Origin: Bryocella elongata
GTDB lineage: Bacteria; Acidobacteriota; Terriglobia; Terriglobales; Acidobacteriaceae
Assembly: GCF_900108185.1 (NCBI RefSeq)
Contig: NZ_FNVA01000003.1
Coordinates: 434,001-498,000 of the forward strand
Reading direction: 5' to 3'
Length of the DNA: 64,000 bases
Part shown: piece after piece, positions 36,870-45,043 of the stretch
Numbering within the stretch: position 1 is the first letter of the stretch
Layout: each line of letters opens with the position of its first letter
Position numbers and translations under genes: made by a program
Notes under the pieces: generated by a model
The model's database searches: none
What the model was told of the DNA's origin: nothing
The model's input: the letters and a program-made list of their open reading frames with translations, nothing else

Positions 36870-37187
36870 TTGAACGGTTTGGCGATGGCGTTGTTGGCGG
36901 CGGGATCCCTCGGGTCCTATGGCAGCCTGATTTACCTGGTGCCCATTGTGGCGCTGTACTTCCTGATGATCGTCCCCAACCAGCGCAAGCAGAAGGCATG
37001 GAACCAGATGCTCTCCGCGATCAAGGCCGGGGACAAGGTCACCACCAACGCCGGCATCAAGGGCACCATCGTCCAGGTCAAGGACGATTCCCTGATCATC
37101 CGCACCTCTCCCGACGGCATCAAGCTGGAGTTCGTCAAGAGCGCCATCGCGGCCGTCACCACCGACGAGCCCGTGGAAAAGAAGTAG
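36870..37187 (+). CDS. yajC: Preprotein translocase subunit YajC
   Basis: A 105-residue accessory subunit of the Sec translocase. One membrane helix (about 17-38, IYLVPIVALYFLMIVPNQ) is followed by the conserved QRKQKAWNQMLSAIKAGDKV and a beta-rich end with TNAGIKGTIVQVKDDSL. The start is TTG 36870 with AGGA upstream; an in-frame ATG is five codons on. First gene of yajC-secD-secF. Confidence 0.95.
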   Translation: MNGLAMALLAAGSLGSYGSLIYLVPIVALYFLMIVPNQRKQKAWNQMLSAIKAGDKVTTNAGIKGTIVQVKDDSLIIRTSPDGIKLEFVKSAIAAVTTDEPVEKK

Positions 37188-37203
37188 ACAGTAAACAGTC
37201 CGT
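37183..37203 (+). repeat. Short 7-nt-period repeat at the yajC stop, site G
   Basis: AGT recurs at 37183, 37190 and 37197 (AGTAGAC, AGTAAAC, AGTCCGT), three heptads that start within the yajC stop codon. A weak but regularly spaced member of the family. Confidence 0.4.
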
Positions 37204-37303
37204 AGACGCATTAGCAGTTGGGAAATCGCGAGCGTACGCATTTATACGCAGAGTTGGCGCAGAGGCCTTAAGGCCCGCGCGAAGTTGAAGGAAGTCAGGA
37301 TCG

Positions 37304-38932
37304 ATGGGTAAGAATCTGGGCACAAGGCTCGCGATCATCATCGGCGTACTGCTGGTGTTCGCATATGGCATCGTGGGTATTCCTCACGGCGGTCTCAAGC
37401 AGTCAATCGCCGACCGCATCCACCTCGGTCTGGACCTGCAGGGTGGTATCCACCTCGTGCTCAAGGTCCACGTCACGGAGGCGGTGAACGCCGAGACGGA
37501 CCGCGATGTACAGCGGCTCAACACGGAGCTTGCGACCTACACCGCAACCGCCACGAAGCCGAACGCTGCCGATGCCGCCGACAGCGAGAAGTCCTCGCAG
37601 CAGGGCTTTGACGTCGCCAAGGCGAACATGATCCAGATCGCCGGTGGCAGCGCCAACCAGCAGTCGGATATCCGCGGTGTCCTGAACGGCCAGGAGTACG
37701 CGAACTACGACGTCAACTCCACCGGCTCCGGCTACACGATGGTCCTCAAGCAGCAGGCCATCCGCGACACCGAGTCGCGCACGCTGGACGTCTCGATCGA
37801 GACCATTCGCGAGCGCATCGACAAGCTTGGCACGCTCGAGCCTGTCGTCGAGAAGTACGGCCTGGGCGACGACCAGATTCTGCTCGAACTCCCCGGCGTC
37901 TTCGACCCGGCCAAGGTCGAGCAGATCATCGAGACCACTCCGAAGCTCGCAATCCACGAGGTCATCGGCAACCCCTATCCCGACCCCACGCAGGCCCTCG
38001 CGGCCATCGGCGGCGTCCTTCCTCCGGATGAGGAGATCGTCACGGGCGGCAACGGCATGGGTGGTCCCGACCAGTCCTGGGTGCTCAAGCGCGCTTCGGT
38101 CGTCGAAGGCACGGACTTCCGCGATGCGCAGCCCTCCACCGATGAGAATGGCCGCCCCGACATCCGCTTCTCGCTGACCACCGATGCCGGCGAGCGGTTC
38201 TACAAGTACACGTCCAGCAACGTGGGCAACGCCATGGCGGTGGTCCTCGACAACCGCGTGCGCGAGGTGGCGACCATCAACTCCGCCATCCGCGACGACG
38301 GCCAGATCACCGGCGGCTTCACGCAGGAGCAGGCCGAGAGCCTTTCGCAGGCGCTTCGCTCGGGCTCCATCCCGGCGACGATCACCCAGATCGAGACCCG
38401 CGTCGTCGGCCCCAGTCTCGGCTCGCAATCGATCCACGATGGCGTCATGGCCTCGGTCATCGGCATGCTCGTCGTGATGGTGTTCATGCTCGTGTACTAC
38501 AAGGGCGCGGGCATCAACGCCGATCTCGCGCTGATGTTGAACCTGCTGATCCTGCTGGGCTTCATGGGCTACACGCACTCGACGCTCACGCTGCCCGGCA
38601 TCGCCGGCGTCATCCTCACCATCGGTATGGGTGTCGACTCCAACGTGCTGATCTTCGAACGCATCCGTGAAGAGCTTCGCAGCGGCAAGAACTCGGCCGC
38701 AGCGCTTCAGGACGGCTTCAACCACGCCTGGATCACCATCGTCGATACGCACGTCACGACCGTCGTCTCGGCCGGCATCCTGTTCCTCTTTGGTACGGGG
38801 CCGGTGAAGGGTTTTGCGGTCACGCTGACGCTCGGTCTGCTGGCCAACATCTTTACCGCGGTGTTTGTCTCGCGCACCATCTTCGACTGGTTGCTCAGCA
38901 AGAAGGAACGCGGCGCCGCGCTGTCGATCTAA
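37304..38932 (+). CDS. secD: Protein translocase subunit SecD
   Basis: A 542-residue RND-family subunit that uses the proton motive force to finish export through SecYEG. A membrane helix at the N-terminus precedes IHLGLDLQGGIHLVL, the conserved start of the first periplasmic domain; a second periplasmic (P1/P4) region follows with EQAESLSQALRSGSIPA, and then five C-terminal helices with GMGVDSNVLIFERIREEL. The ATG at 37304 has AGGAAGTCAGGA upstream. Normal length for a separate SecD. Confidence 0.97.
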   Translation: MGKNLGTRLAIIIGVLLVFAYGIVGIPHGGLKQSIADRIHLGLDLQGGIHLVLKVHVTEAVNAETDRDVQRLNTELATYTATATKPNAADAADSEKSSQQGFDVAKANMIQIAGGSANQQSDIRGVLNGQEYANYDVNSTGSGYTMVLKQQAIRDTESRTLDVSIETIRERIDKLGTLEPVVEKYGLGDDQILLELPGVFDPAKVEQIIETTPKLAIHEVIGNPYPDPTQALAAIGGVLPPDEEIVTGGNGMGGPDQSWVLKRASVVEGTDFRDAQPSTDENGRPDIRFSLTTDAGERFYKYTSSNVGNAMAVVLDNRVREVATINSAIRDDGQITGGFTQEQAESLSQALRSGSIPATITQIETRVVGPSLGSQSIHDGVMASVIGMLVVMVFMLVYYKGAGINADLALMLNLLILLGFMGYTHSTLTLPGIAGVILTIGMGVDSNVLIFERIREELRSGKNSAAALQDGFNHAWITIVDTHVTTVVSAGILFLFGTGPVKGFAVTLTLGLLANIFTAVFVSRTIFDWLLSKKERGAALSI

Positions 38933-38936
38933 AGAA

Positions 38937-39028
38937 GATTCGAGAGGCGAGATGCGAGATGCGAGCGCACCGCCCTGGGCTTCGGCCTGAATCAACCGTA
39001 TCTCGCATCTCGTATTTCGTATCTGAGG
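38937..39028 (+). repeat. Opposed 7-nt-period arrays between secD and secF, site H
   Basis: Left arm 38937-38964 has four heptads of GAT/GCGA type (GATTCGA, GAGGCGA, GATGCGA twice). Right arm 39001-39028 has four heptads of TCTCGCA/TCTCGTA type. The arms are reverse complements in part (GAGATGCGAG with CTCGCATCTC) and flank a 36-base spacer. The last bases of the right arm supply the GAGG ribosome site of secF. Confidence 0.85.
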
Positions 39029-39034
39029 TTCAAC

Positions 39035-39988
39035 GTGGAATTCTTTCGGAGCTCTAACATCGACTGGCTGGGGAAGAAGTGGTATTTCCTTGGCTTTTCG
39101 TTGATCTTTTCGGTCGCTGGCGTCTTCAGCATGCTTCTCTGGCACGGCGTTCCTCGTGGCGTCGACTTCAAGGGTGGCACGCGCATCACGGTCGAGTTCG
39201 CCTCTGCGCCGCATGAGGATCACATTCGCGCGGCCCTCTCGGCCGCCGGTCTCTCCAGCGCAGGGGTCCAGCGCATCTCCGGCGCCAACGGGAAGGCTGC
39301 CAATGACGTGGAGATCGCGCTGCCGGAGACCTCGGATGCGGCCCACGATGCTGGCCGCGCCCAGGTAGAGAACGCTCTCCAGGCCAACTATCACGACTCG
39401 ACCTTCACCGTGCAGCAGGTGGACATCGTCGGCCCGACTGCGGGCAAGCAGCTCACTCGCCAGGCCGGCTTCGCGGTCCTCTATTCGCTCATCGGCATGT
39501 TGATCTACCTGTGGTTCCGGTTCGAGCTGATCTATGGTGTCGCCGCCGTCGTGGCCGTCTTCCACGACACGCTGATCACAGTGGGAGCGTTCTCGCTCAC
39601 CAACCAGGAGATCACGCTGACGGTCATCGCAGCCATCCTGACGCTGGTCGGCTATTCGATGAACGATACGATCGTGGTCTTCGACCGCATCCGCGAGAAC
39701 CTGGCCCTGAGCCGCCGCGAGACGCTGAGTTCGGTGGTGAACCGCTCGATCAACCAGACACTGAGCCGAACGGTCCTTACCTCGGGCCTGACGTTCCTTA
39801 CCGTGCTCTGCCTCTACCTCTTTGGCGGCGAGGTGCTGCACGGCTTCTCGTTCGCGCTGGTCATCGGCATTCTGATCGGCACGTACTCGTCGATCGCCGT
39901 AGCGGCGCCGATGCTGGTCGCCTACCAGGACTGGCGCCAGGCCCGCGGCAAGCGCGTCTCGCTGCCCGCAGCCAAGGGCGCCCGATAA
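39035..39988 (+). CDS. secF: Protein translocase subunit SecF
   Basis: A 317-residue partner of SecD. The RND core is intact: GVPRGVDFKGGTRI at the start of the periplasmic domain and GYSMNDTIVVFDRIRENL after the central helices, then LSRTVLTSGLTFLTVL near the end. Six membrane helices. The GTG at 39035 follows GAGG of the repeat arm by six bases. A strong terminator follows. Confidence 0.96.
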   Translation: MEFFRSSNIDWLGKKWYFLGFSLIFSVAGVFSMLLWHGVPRGVDFKGGTRITVEFASAPHEDHIRAALSAAGLSSAGVQRISGANGKAANDVEIALPETSDAAHDAGRAQVENALQANYHDSTFTVQQVDIVGPTAGKQLTRQAGFAVLYSLIGMLIYLWFRFELIYGVAAVVAVFHDTLITVGAFSLTNQEITLTVIAAILTLVGYSMNDTIVVFDRIRENLALSRRETLSSVVNRSINQTLSRTVLTSGLTFLTVLCLYLFGGEVLHGFSFALVIGILIGTYSSIAVAAPMLVAYQDWRQARGKRVSLPAAKGAR

Positions 39989-40012
39989 CTCTCTCTATCC
40001 GCACCAATCACT

Positions 40013-40046
40013 CGCAGAGGACGGGCCCGGGGGCCCGTCCTCTGCG
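40013..40046 (+). terminator. Intrinsic terminator after secF
   Basis: A perfect 16-bp stem, beginning CGCAGAGGACGGGCCC, closes on a 2-nt-apart mirror half ending GGGCCCGTCCTCTGCG, followed by TTTCC. Very stable. Confidence 0.85.
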
Positions 40047-40386
40047 TTTCCGGCCCTCACAGATGCGTTGGCGAGGCGTGACATCGCAGGTGGGCGCTGG
40101 GCCGCTCCGCGGACCCAGGACGCCCGGCAGGGCCGATTGCACCGGGAAGAGTGCAGGCAGCGCGATCCCGGTCTCCAGTGCTATTGCCAGGCCCCCTCGC
40201 TGTGCGATTTTCCGCCAGCCCCTCTCCACAAAGCTGGCCTGTCGCGTGTAGGATTAGCGCAACGCACCGACCACCTGACAAATAATCCTCTGCCAATCTG
40301 GGAACAATTTGGCAGGGCGTGGTGTCTAAAGGTCGCAGCGAAGCCAGGACCTTGAACCAAAGGCCGCTGGCACTGAGGGGTTGACC
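40047..40386. other. Intergenic region upstream of tonB
   Basis: 340 bases without a supportable gene. The only structure is the inverted repeat at 40290-40315. An AATAAT at 40281 may be a -10 element, but no convincing -35 partner is seen. Confidence 0.4.
40290..40315. promoter_or_regulatory. Candidate operator upstream of tonB
   Basis: CTGCCAA (40290-40296) and TTGGCAG (40309-40315) form a 7-bp inverted repeat with a 12-nt spacer, 72 bases before the tonB start. Spacing and dyad symmetry suit a dimeric repressor; the regulator is unknown, and no Fur-box match is evident. Confidence 0.4.
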
Positions 40387-41133
40387 ATGTTCGAAGATTC
40401 CATGATGGAATCAGCGGGAAAGATCAAGACATCATCCAGGTACTGGATGATTGGCACCTTCGCCCTGAATGGGACGATCGTTGTCGCGCTTGCGATCGTT
40501 CCGCTGTTGTTCCCGGAGGCGCTGCCGAAGAACTCGCTCGCAGCGTCGATCGCGGCCCCGCCGCCACCTCCTCCTCCCCCCCCGCCGCCACCACCTCCGG
40601 CGGAGATCAAGCCGATGCCGAAGATGACGTCGGAGATCGATCAGGGCCTCCACGCGCCCACCAAGATTCCCAAGAACATCAACATGGTGAAGGATGAGGC
40701 TCCGCCTCCTCCGTCCAGCGGTATGGGTGTTGCCGGCATGAGCGGTATGGCTGGCGGCGCACCGGGTGGCATTCTGGGCGGTATGCCCGGCGGCACCGGA
40801 GCTGGCCCGGCAATCGTTGTGGCGAAGCCCAAGCCCACGGGTCCGGCTCGTATCTCGGGCGGCGTCATGGCCGGCCAGATCCTGAGCAAGGTACAGCCTG
40901 TGTACCCGCCGATCGCGAAGGCTGCACACGTCAGCGGCACGGTCGTTCTGCACGCTGTGATCTCCAAGACCGGAGCGATCGAGAATCTCACCGCGATCTC
41001 CGGCCCCGACATGCTCAAGGCTGCGGCCATCGACGCCGTGAAGCAGTGGCGTTACAAGCCGTATCTTCTCAATGGAGATCCGACCGAGGTCGATACCACG
41101 ATCACGGTGAACTTCAACATGAACGGTGGTTGA
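40387..41133 (+). CDS. tonB: TonB energy-transducing protein
   Basis: A 248-residue inner-membrane protein that transmits force from ExbB/ExbD to outer-membrane receptors. One membrane helix (about residues 20-44) precedes about 14 consecutive prolines (58-71), a Lys/Met-rich linker with Gly/Met-rich GMAGGAPGGILGGMPGGT, and a C-terminal TonB domain (AKAAHVSGTVVLHAVISKTG, AIDAVKQWRYKPYLLNG). The ATG at 40387 has GAGGGG six bases upstream. It opens the tonB-exbB-exbD cluster. Confidence 0.93.
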   Translation: MFEDSMMESAGKIKTSSRYWMIGTFALNGTIVVALAIVPLLFPEALPKNSLAASIAAPPPPPPPPPPPPPPAEIKPMPKMTSEIDQGLHAPTKIPKNINMVKDEAPPPPSSGMGVAGMSGMAGGAPGGILGGMPGGTGAGPAIVVAKPKPTGPARISGGVMAGQILSKVQPVYPPIAKAAHVSGTVVLHAVISKTGAIENLTAISGPDMLKAAAIDAVKQWRYKPYLLNGDPTEVDTTITVNFNMNGG

Positions 41134-41485
41134 TCTCCGCGGGACGTTTGAGGCGGGCGGTTGGCTCGATTCTCAGGCAAGCCCGATCACGGTAACCGCT
41201 TTTCGATAATCTACGTCCCTTTGGAAGAGCAGGTAGCTCACCCGTGAGCTACCTGCGCCTCCGCAAGACCTGGAAGCCAGACTCAGCGGTCTTCAACGAC
41301 CTCGAACCTGGCTTCGGATGATCCTGAGCCTCAATGCCACGGAGATACGCGGCAGCGGGCAGAGCCCCACAGGGCACCTGCTCCGTCCGCCTCCAACGCG
41401 CTGCTCGCAACGGATCTCTACGCAAGATCAACCTTTCAACCGCTCGAACCCAATAGCTTTACCCCAGCCAGGAGGAACGAATTCC
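41134..41485. other. Intergenic region between tonB and exbB
   Basis: 352 bases without a supported gene. A perfect 12-bp hairpin at 41229-41256 lies in the middle. The rest shows no further repeat or RNA that I can support, so exbB may have its own promoter here. Confidence 0.45.
41229..41256 (+). terminator. Hairpin between tonB and exbB
   Basis: GCAGGTAGCTCA and TGAGCTACCTGC pair perfectly over 12 bp around a CCCG loop. It is not followed by T residues, so it may be a transcript-stabilising or attenuating hairpin rather than a full terminator. Confidence 0.55.
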
Positions 41486-42235
41486 GTGATTCTCGCTCAT
41501 CTCTCCACCGTCTCGCATCAGGCTCTCTCCGCACTCGCCATGTTCCAGGACGACGCTGCCCCGCAGGTCGGCTTCAGCCCCATGCAGATGTGGGCTTCGA
41601 TGAACTGGCCCGCTCGCGCGATCGTCATCATCCTGTTCATCATGTCGATCTGGTCGCTGGCCGTCATGATTGACCGCGCGCTCTACTTCTCGGCTGCCCG
41701 CAGCCAGTCGCGTGAGTTCGCTCCCAAGGTTGCCGGCGCGCTGAAGGAAGGCCGTCTGGACGAGGCGATCAAGGTTGCCGATCGCTCCAAGAAGTCGCAT
41801 CTCGCTGAGGTTGTTACCGCTGGTCTCACTGAGTTCCGTTCGTTCGGTTCGGGTGGCGCGATTACGGAAGAGCAGATCGAGAGCTCGCAGCGCGCACTCG
41901 AGCGCACCGAGTCGATCGTTCACGCCAAGCTGAAGAAGGGCCTCGGCGGTCTCGCCACCATCGGTTCGACGGCACCGTTCATCGGTCTGCTCGGCACCGT
42001 TATGGGCATCCTCCGCGCCTTCCAGCAGATCGCTACGGCCAAGAGCCAGGGTATCGCGACCGTCGCCGGTGGTATTTCGGAAGCGCTCGTCACGACCGCT
42101 CTCGGTCTGTTCGTCGCTATCCCTGCCGTTATGGCGTTCAACTACTTCACCCAGAAGGTGGAAGCGTTCGACGTCGAGATGGACAACAGCTCCTCCGAGC
42201 TCGTCGACTACTTCATCAAGCAGTCGCACCGCTAG
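41486..42235 (+). CDS. exbB: ExbB/TolQ/MotA family proton channel subunit
   Basis: A 249-residue inner-membrane protein that, with ExbD, uses the proton motive force to drive TonB. Three membrane helices are visible (about 45-65, 155-175 and 203-225). GLGGLATIGSTAPFIGLLGTVMGIL and ISEALVTTALGLFVAIPAVMAFNYF are family hallmarks. Start: GTG 41486, with AGGAGG ten bases upstream, a stronger ribosome site than the ATG starts further up the frame. Confidence 0.93.
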   Translation: MILAHLSTVSHQALSALAMFQDDAAPQVGFSPMQMWASMNWPARAIVIILFIMSIWSLAVMIDRALYFSAARSQSREFAPKVAGALKEGRLDEAIKVADRSKKSHLAEVVTAGLTEFRSFGSGGAITEEQIESSQRALERTESIVHAKLKKGLGGLATIGSTAPFIGLLGTVMGILRAFQQIATAKSQGIATVAGGISEALVTTALGLFVAIPAVMAFNYFTQKVEAFDVEMDNSSSELVDYFIKQSHR

Positions 42236-42445
42236 GCTGAATCGGGGCGCGGGGCCGTCACAGGCTCTGCGCTACCGACCAGGTTTGTAACGAACGCGAG
42301 AATCCTCTTTCCTGCAAAATCCGGAAGCCCGGTTGGCCGAGTGAGCGGACAGCCGGGCGCCGAGCCAGGAAGCCAGAGACCGCTCGCCGGCAAGCATTTC
42401 GATTCAGCACGGGGACTCGCAACCCTGCATTTGGAGCAAACGCTT

Positions 42446-42880
42446 ATGGCACAGGCAATCAGGGCAGAGGGCAAGAAGGTCAACTCGAACATCAATGTGA
42501 CGCCGATGGTGGACGTCATGCTGGTGCTCCTGATCATCTTCATGGTCATCACTCCCATGTTGAATGACAAGGTCAGCGTCGACCTGCCCCAGGTCAATGC
42601 GGCGATTCTTATGGACAACGCCAGCAAGGATGACGCGATCTCCGTCTCGGTCAATCGCGACGGCTTCACCTTCCTCGGTGGCGACAAGGTAGCCTTGTCC
42701 GATCTCGGAACCAAGGTCGCTGACCTGGAATCGAAGAAGACCAATCCGGGCGATGACAAGAGCGTATACCTGCGCGCCGACCAACGGTCGAACTACGGCA
42801 AGGTGATGGATACCATCGACGCCATCCGCACGGCTGGTGTGAGCCAGATCAATCTGCTCACGGCCATGACGACCAACTAA
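42446..42880 (+). CDS. exbD: ExbD/TolR family protein, first copy
   Basis: A 144-residue protein with one membrane helix (about 22-41) carrying the proton-binding Asp23 in NVTPMVDVMLVLLIIF, then a periplasmic domain (KVSVDLPQVN, VYLRADQRSNYGKVMDTIDAIRTAG). It lacks the Pro-rich segment of the second copy. ATG 42446, with GGAG about ten bases upstream. Follows exbB by 210 bases. Confidence 0.92.
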   Translation: MAQAIRAEGKKVNSNINVTPMVDVMLVLLIIFMVITPMLNDKVSVDLPQVNAAILMDNASKDDAISVSVNRDGFTFLGGDKVALSDLGTKVADLESKKTNPGDDKSVYLRADQRSNYGKVMDTIDAIRTAGVSQINLLTAMTTN

Positions 42881-42943
42881 CACCGGCTCGGATGACGCGC
42901 GCAACGCGCTCTACGGAACAACCTCGAAGAGGAGGAACGTCTT

Positions 42944-43378
42944 ATGGCAATGGGTGGTGGAAGTACAGGAGGATCGGTCTCGGAGATCAACGTGACTCCG
43001 CTGATCGACGTGCTGCTGGTGTTGCTGATCATCTTCATGGTGATCGTGCCGACCACGCCGAAGGGCCTTGAGGCCCTGGTGCCGCAGCCGCCAAAGAACA
43101 ACACGCCTCCGCCTCCGGATAATAACCGTACCATCGTGCTTCAGATTGAAGGCGGCACGGGGCTTCCGGTGTGGAAGATCAACGATCAGCAGTTCGACAA
43201 GAACGACGTCGCCAACGAGCTGACCAAGATCTTCGCGACCCGGTCGGAGAAGGTCATGTTCATCAAGGGCGATGCCAAGCTGGACTACGGCACTGTCGCT
43301 CAGGGCATCGGGTTCGGCAAGCAGGCTGACGTGACCAACGTCGGCATCATCACGCCGCAGATCGAAGCCGGACACTAA
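42944..43378 (+). CDS. exbD: ExbD/TolR family protein, second copy
   Basis: A 144-residue paralog of the previous protein. Proton-binding Asp22 lies in NVTPLIDVLLVLLIIFMV; the periplasmic part has a Pro-rich linker (QPPKNNTPPPPDNNR), LPVWKINDQQFDKNDV and EKVMFIKGDAKLDYGTVAQGI. The ATG at 42944 has AGGAGG upstream. 63 bases after the first copy, so co-transcribed. Confidence 0.92.
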   Translation: MAMGGGSTGGSVSEINVTPLIDVLLVLLIIFMVIVPTTPKGLEALVPQPPKNNTPPPPDNNRTIVLQIEGGTGLPVWKINDQQFDKNDVANELTKIFATRSEKVMFIKGDAKLDYGTVAQGIGFGKQADVTNVGIITPQIEAGH

Positions 43379-43664
43379 GGAACGGCCTGGCAACAGGCCG
43401 GCGAAGGCTATCCCAACGGGGCGTTCCAGCGCGGAACGGTCATAACGACCGGACCTGCAGCGGGAGCGCCTTGTTGCGTCTGCGGCCAGAACGATCTACT
43501 TTGCGCTCGTTCGCACAACCGCCGGATTTGAATCCGGCGCAGGGAACACTTCGAAGCTCCGCGGTGTCTGTGAAGGAAGCAGTACGTCCACTCGCCAACC
43601 TCAGACGACAACGGGAACATCGCTGTAGCCCCTCGCAGGGCGGCTGCGGCGTCGGAGGTGCGAA

Positions 43665-44102
43665 ATGGCAATGTCAGCTGGAGGCGCTCATGGAAGCGTC
43701 GCAGAGATCAACGTAACGCCGCTCATCGATGTCCTGCTGGTGCTGCTGATCATCTTCATGGTGATCGTCCCGACCATACCGCATGGCCTGGAGAGCTCCG
43801 TTGCGAAGCCCGACAACGCTCCAGCTGAGGCCAGCCAGGGGCCGGTGATGCTGGAAGTTCATTCGATATCGCCAGGCGTCGCGACGGTTTCGTATCGCGT
43901 CGACGGCCAAAGCGTGGATGCGTCGGATCTCGGTCAGTTCCTTCGCGACCGGCTCGCGGTACGGCAGCAGCGAAGCTTGATGGTCGCCGCGGACCGCAGC
44001 CTCACCTACGCCGTGGTGGCTCAAGCGGTCTCTACGGCCAGGGACGCGGGAGCGGCGCCCATAGGCATCGCAGGGAGCAGGGAACTCGCCGGAATCCGAT
44101 AG
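43665..44102 (+). CDS. exbD: ExbD/TolR family protein, third copy
   Basis: A 145-residue third ExbD-type protein. Its helix is almost identical to copy 2 (Asp22 in NVTPLIDVLLVLLIIFMV), but the periplasmic domain differs (ATVSYRVDGQSVDASDL, RSLMVAADRSLTYAVVAQAVSTARDAG). The start ATG follows GGAGGTGCGAA. A 286-base gap, including a CCGGATT/AATCCGG palindrome near 43526, precedes it, so it may be separately controlled. A terminator follows. Which receptors each copy serves is unknown. Confidence 0.9.
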   Translation: MAMSAGGAHGSVAEINVTPLIDVLLVLLIIFMVIVPTIPHGLESSVAKPDNAPAEASQGPVMLEVHSISPGVATVSYRVDGQSVDASDLGQFLRDRLAVRQQRSLMVAADRSLTYAVVAQAVSTARDAGAAPIGIAGSRELAGIR

Positions 44103-44159
44103 CGGCCGCTCTACGTTCTGCGATGTTGAGCCGCCGAAGAACCTGGTTCGCTGACAAAC

Positions 44160-44189
44160 GAAGAGGCCTCCCGGTTGGGAGGCCTCTTC
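44160..44189. terminator. Terminator between third exbD and the TPR lipoprotein
   Basis: A perfect 13-bp stem, GAAGAGGCCTCCC with GGGAGGCCTCTTC, around a GGTT loop; serves converging genes on both strands. Confidence 0.8.
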
Positions 44190-44221
44190 AAGCGATTCCG
44201 GCATCTCTGCCTTGGGCGGTC

Positions 44222-45043
44222 CTACTGAGCGGTGATGCCACCGTGCGAAGCAGCCTCTTCCTTCTTGGCTTCGTTCGCCTTGCGGGCTCCGATCGACTTC
44301 TGCACCCAGGCATCGGCCTGTGCGAGATCAGCCTTGCGGGCAGCATCGTCACCACAATCCAAATCAGCCTTGCGACGGTAGTTGAGGTTCATGTAGCTCA
44401 TCGCATCGTCATAGTTCGGCTTCAGGTCGATTGCCTGCTGCAGATACTTCTGGGCTTCGTCGACCAGCGGCGCGTTCAGCGTCTTGATCTTCGCGCAGAC
44501 GTCCTTGGACATCTTCACGTTGCCGGCGCCGTCATCCTGCATGCCAGCAGCCGCCAGAGCGGTGGTGGCGTTCTTGTAGGCCTCGGTCCAGTCGATGACG
44601 CCGATGGTGTACGCAGCCTCGGCATCCTTCGGCTCCAGCGAGATGACCTTCATCTCGATCGCCTTCGCCTTGTCGAACTCCTTGATGTTCCGGTAGATCG
44701 AAGCTTCCTGGCGAAGCGCACCCATATCGTTCGGGTTATGCGCGAGGACCTCATCGAAGCCGGAGAGCGCCTTGTGCGCAATCTTCAGGTTGTCCGCGCT
44801 ATCCAGGTTTGGAACGACCTGGTAGCTGTAAGCGGTGGCGAGATACAGCTTGGCGACATCGTAGTTCGGGTCAAGCTCAATCGACTTCTCGAAGTGACCC
44901 GTGGCCTGCTCATACTGCCCGGACTTGAAGGATTGAACGCCCTTCACGAGCTGGTCGCGTGCCTGCAGCTTGGCACAACCGACAGTGCTCCCCAGGATCA
45001 CGAGCAGCGCTGCCGCTGCCGAAATGCGCGCACACAATTTCAT
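44222..45043 (-). CDS. TPR-repeat lipoprotein
   Basis: A 273-residue lipoprotein. Signal peptide with lipobox-like STVGC (Cys23), then tetratricopeptide repeats: QLVKGVQSFKSGQYEQATGHFEKSIELDP, LAHNPNDMGALRQEASI-type and EAQKYLQQAIDLKPNYDDAM, each a paired helix. The C-terminus is Lys/Glu-rich. TPR proteins form protein-protein scaffolds in the periplasm; its target is unknown, though its position beside the exbB/exbD genes invites a link. ATG 45043; stop TAG at 44222. Confidence 0.88.
   Translation of the reverse strand: MKLCARISAAAALLVILGSTVGCAKLQARDQLVKGVQSFKSGQYEQATGHFEKSIELDPNYDVAKLYLATAYSYQVVPNLDSADNLKIAHKALSGFDEVLAHNPNDMGALRQEASIYRNIKEFDKAKAIEMKVISLEPKDAEAAYTIGVIDWTEAYKNATTALAAAGMQDDGAGNVKMSKDVCAKIKTLNAPLVDEAQKYLQQAIDLKPNYDDAMSYMNLNYRRKADLDCGDDAARKADLAQADAWVQKSIGARKANEAKKEEAASHGGITAQ

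Noticed and set aside
37403-39841. An open frame of over 800 codons on the minus strand across secD and secF
   Set aside because: It is antisense to two clearly identified genes, is rich in Asp/Arg/His as expected for a shadow frame in GC-rich DNA, and has no recognisable domain.
40008-40355. Two short overlapping frames in the gap before tonB
   Set aside because: Arg/Gly-rich composition, no ribosome site, and one overlaps the secF terminator.
42331-42380. A tRNA-like stretch (GGTTGGCCGAGTG) upstream of the first exbD
   Set aside because: It resembles a D-arm of tRNA-Leu/Ser but no acceptor, anticodon or T-arm with TTCGA follows; coincidence.
43560-43600. A GAAGGAAGCAG stretch before the third exbD recalling the SRP RNA core
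   Set aside because: The surrounding bases cannot form the 4.5S helix and the preceding GGTC-type pair is absent.
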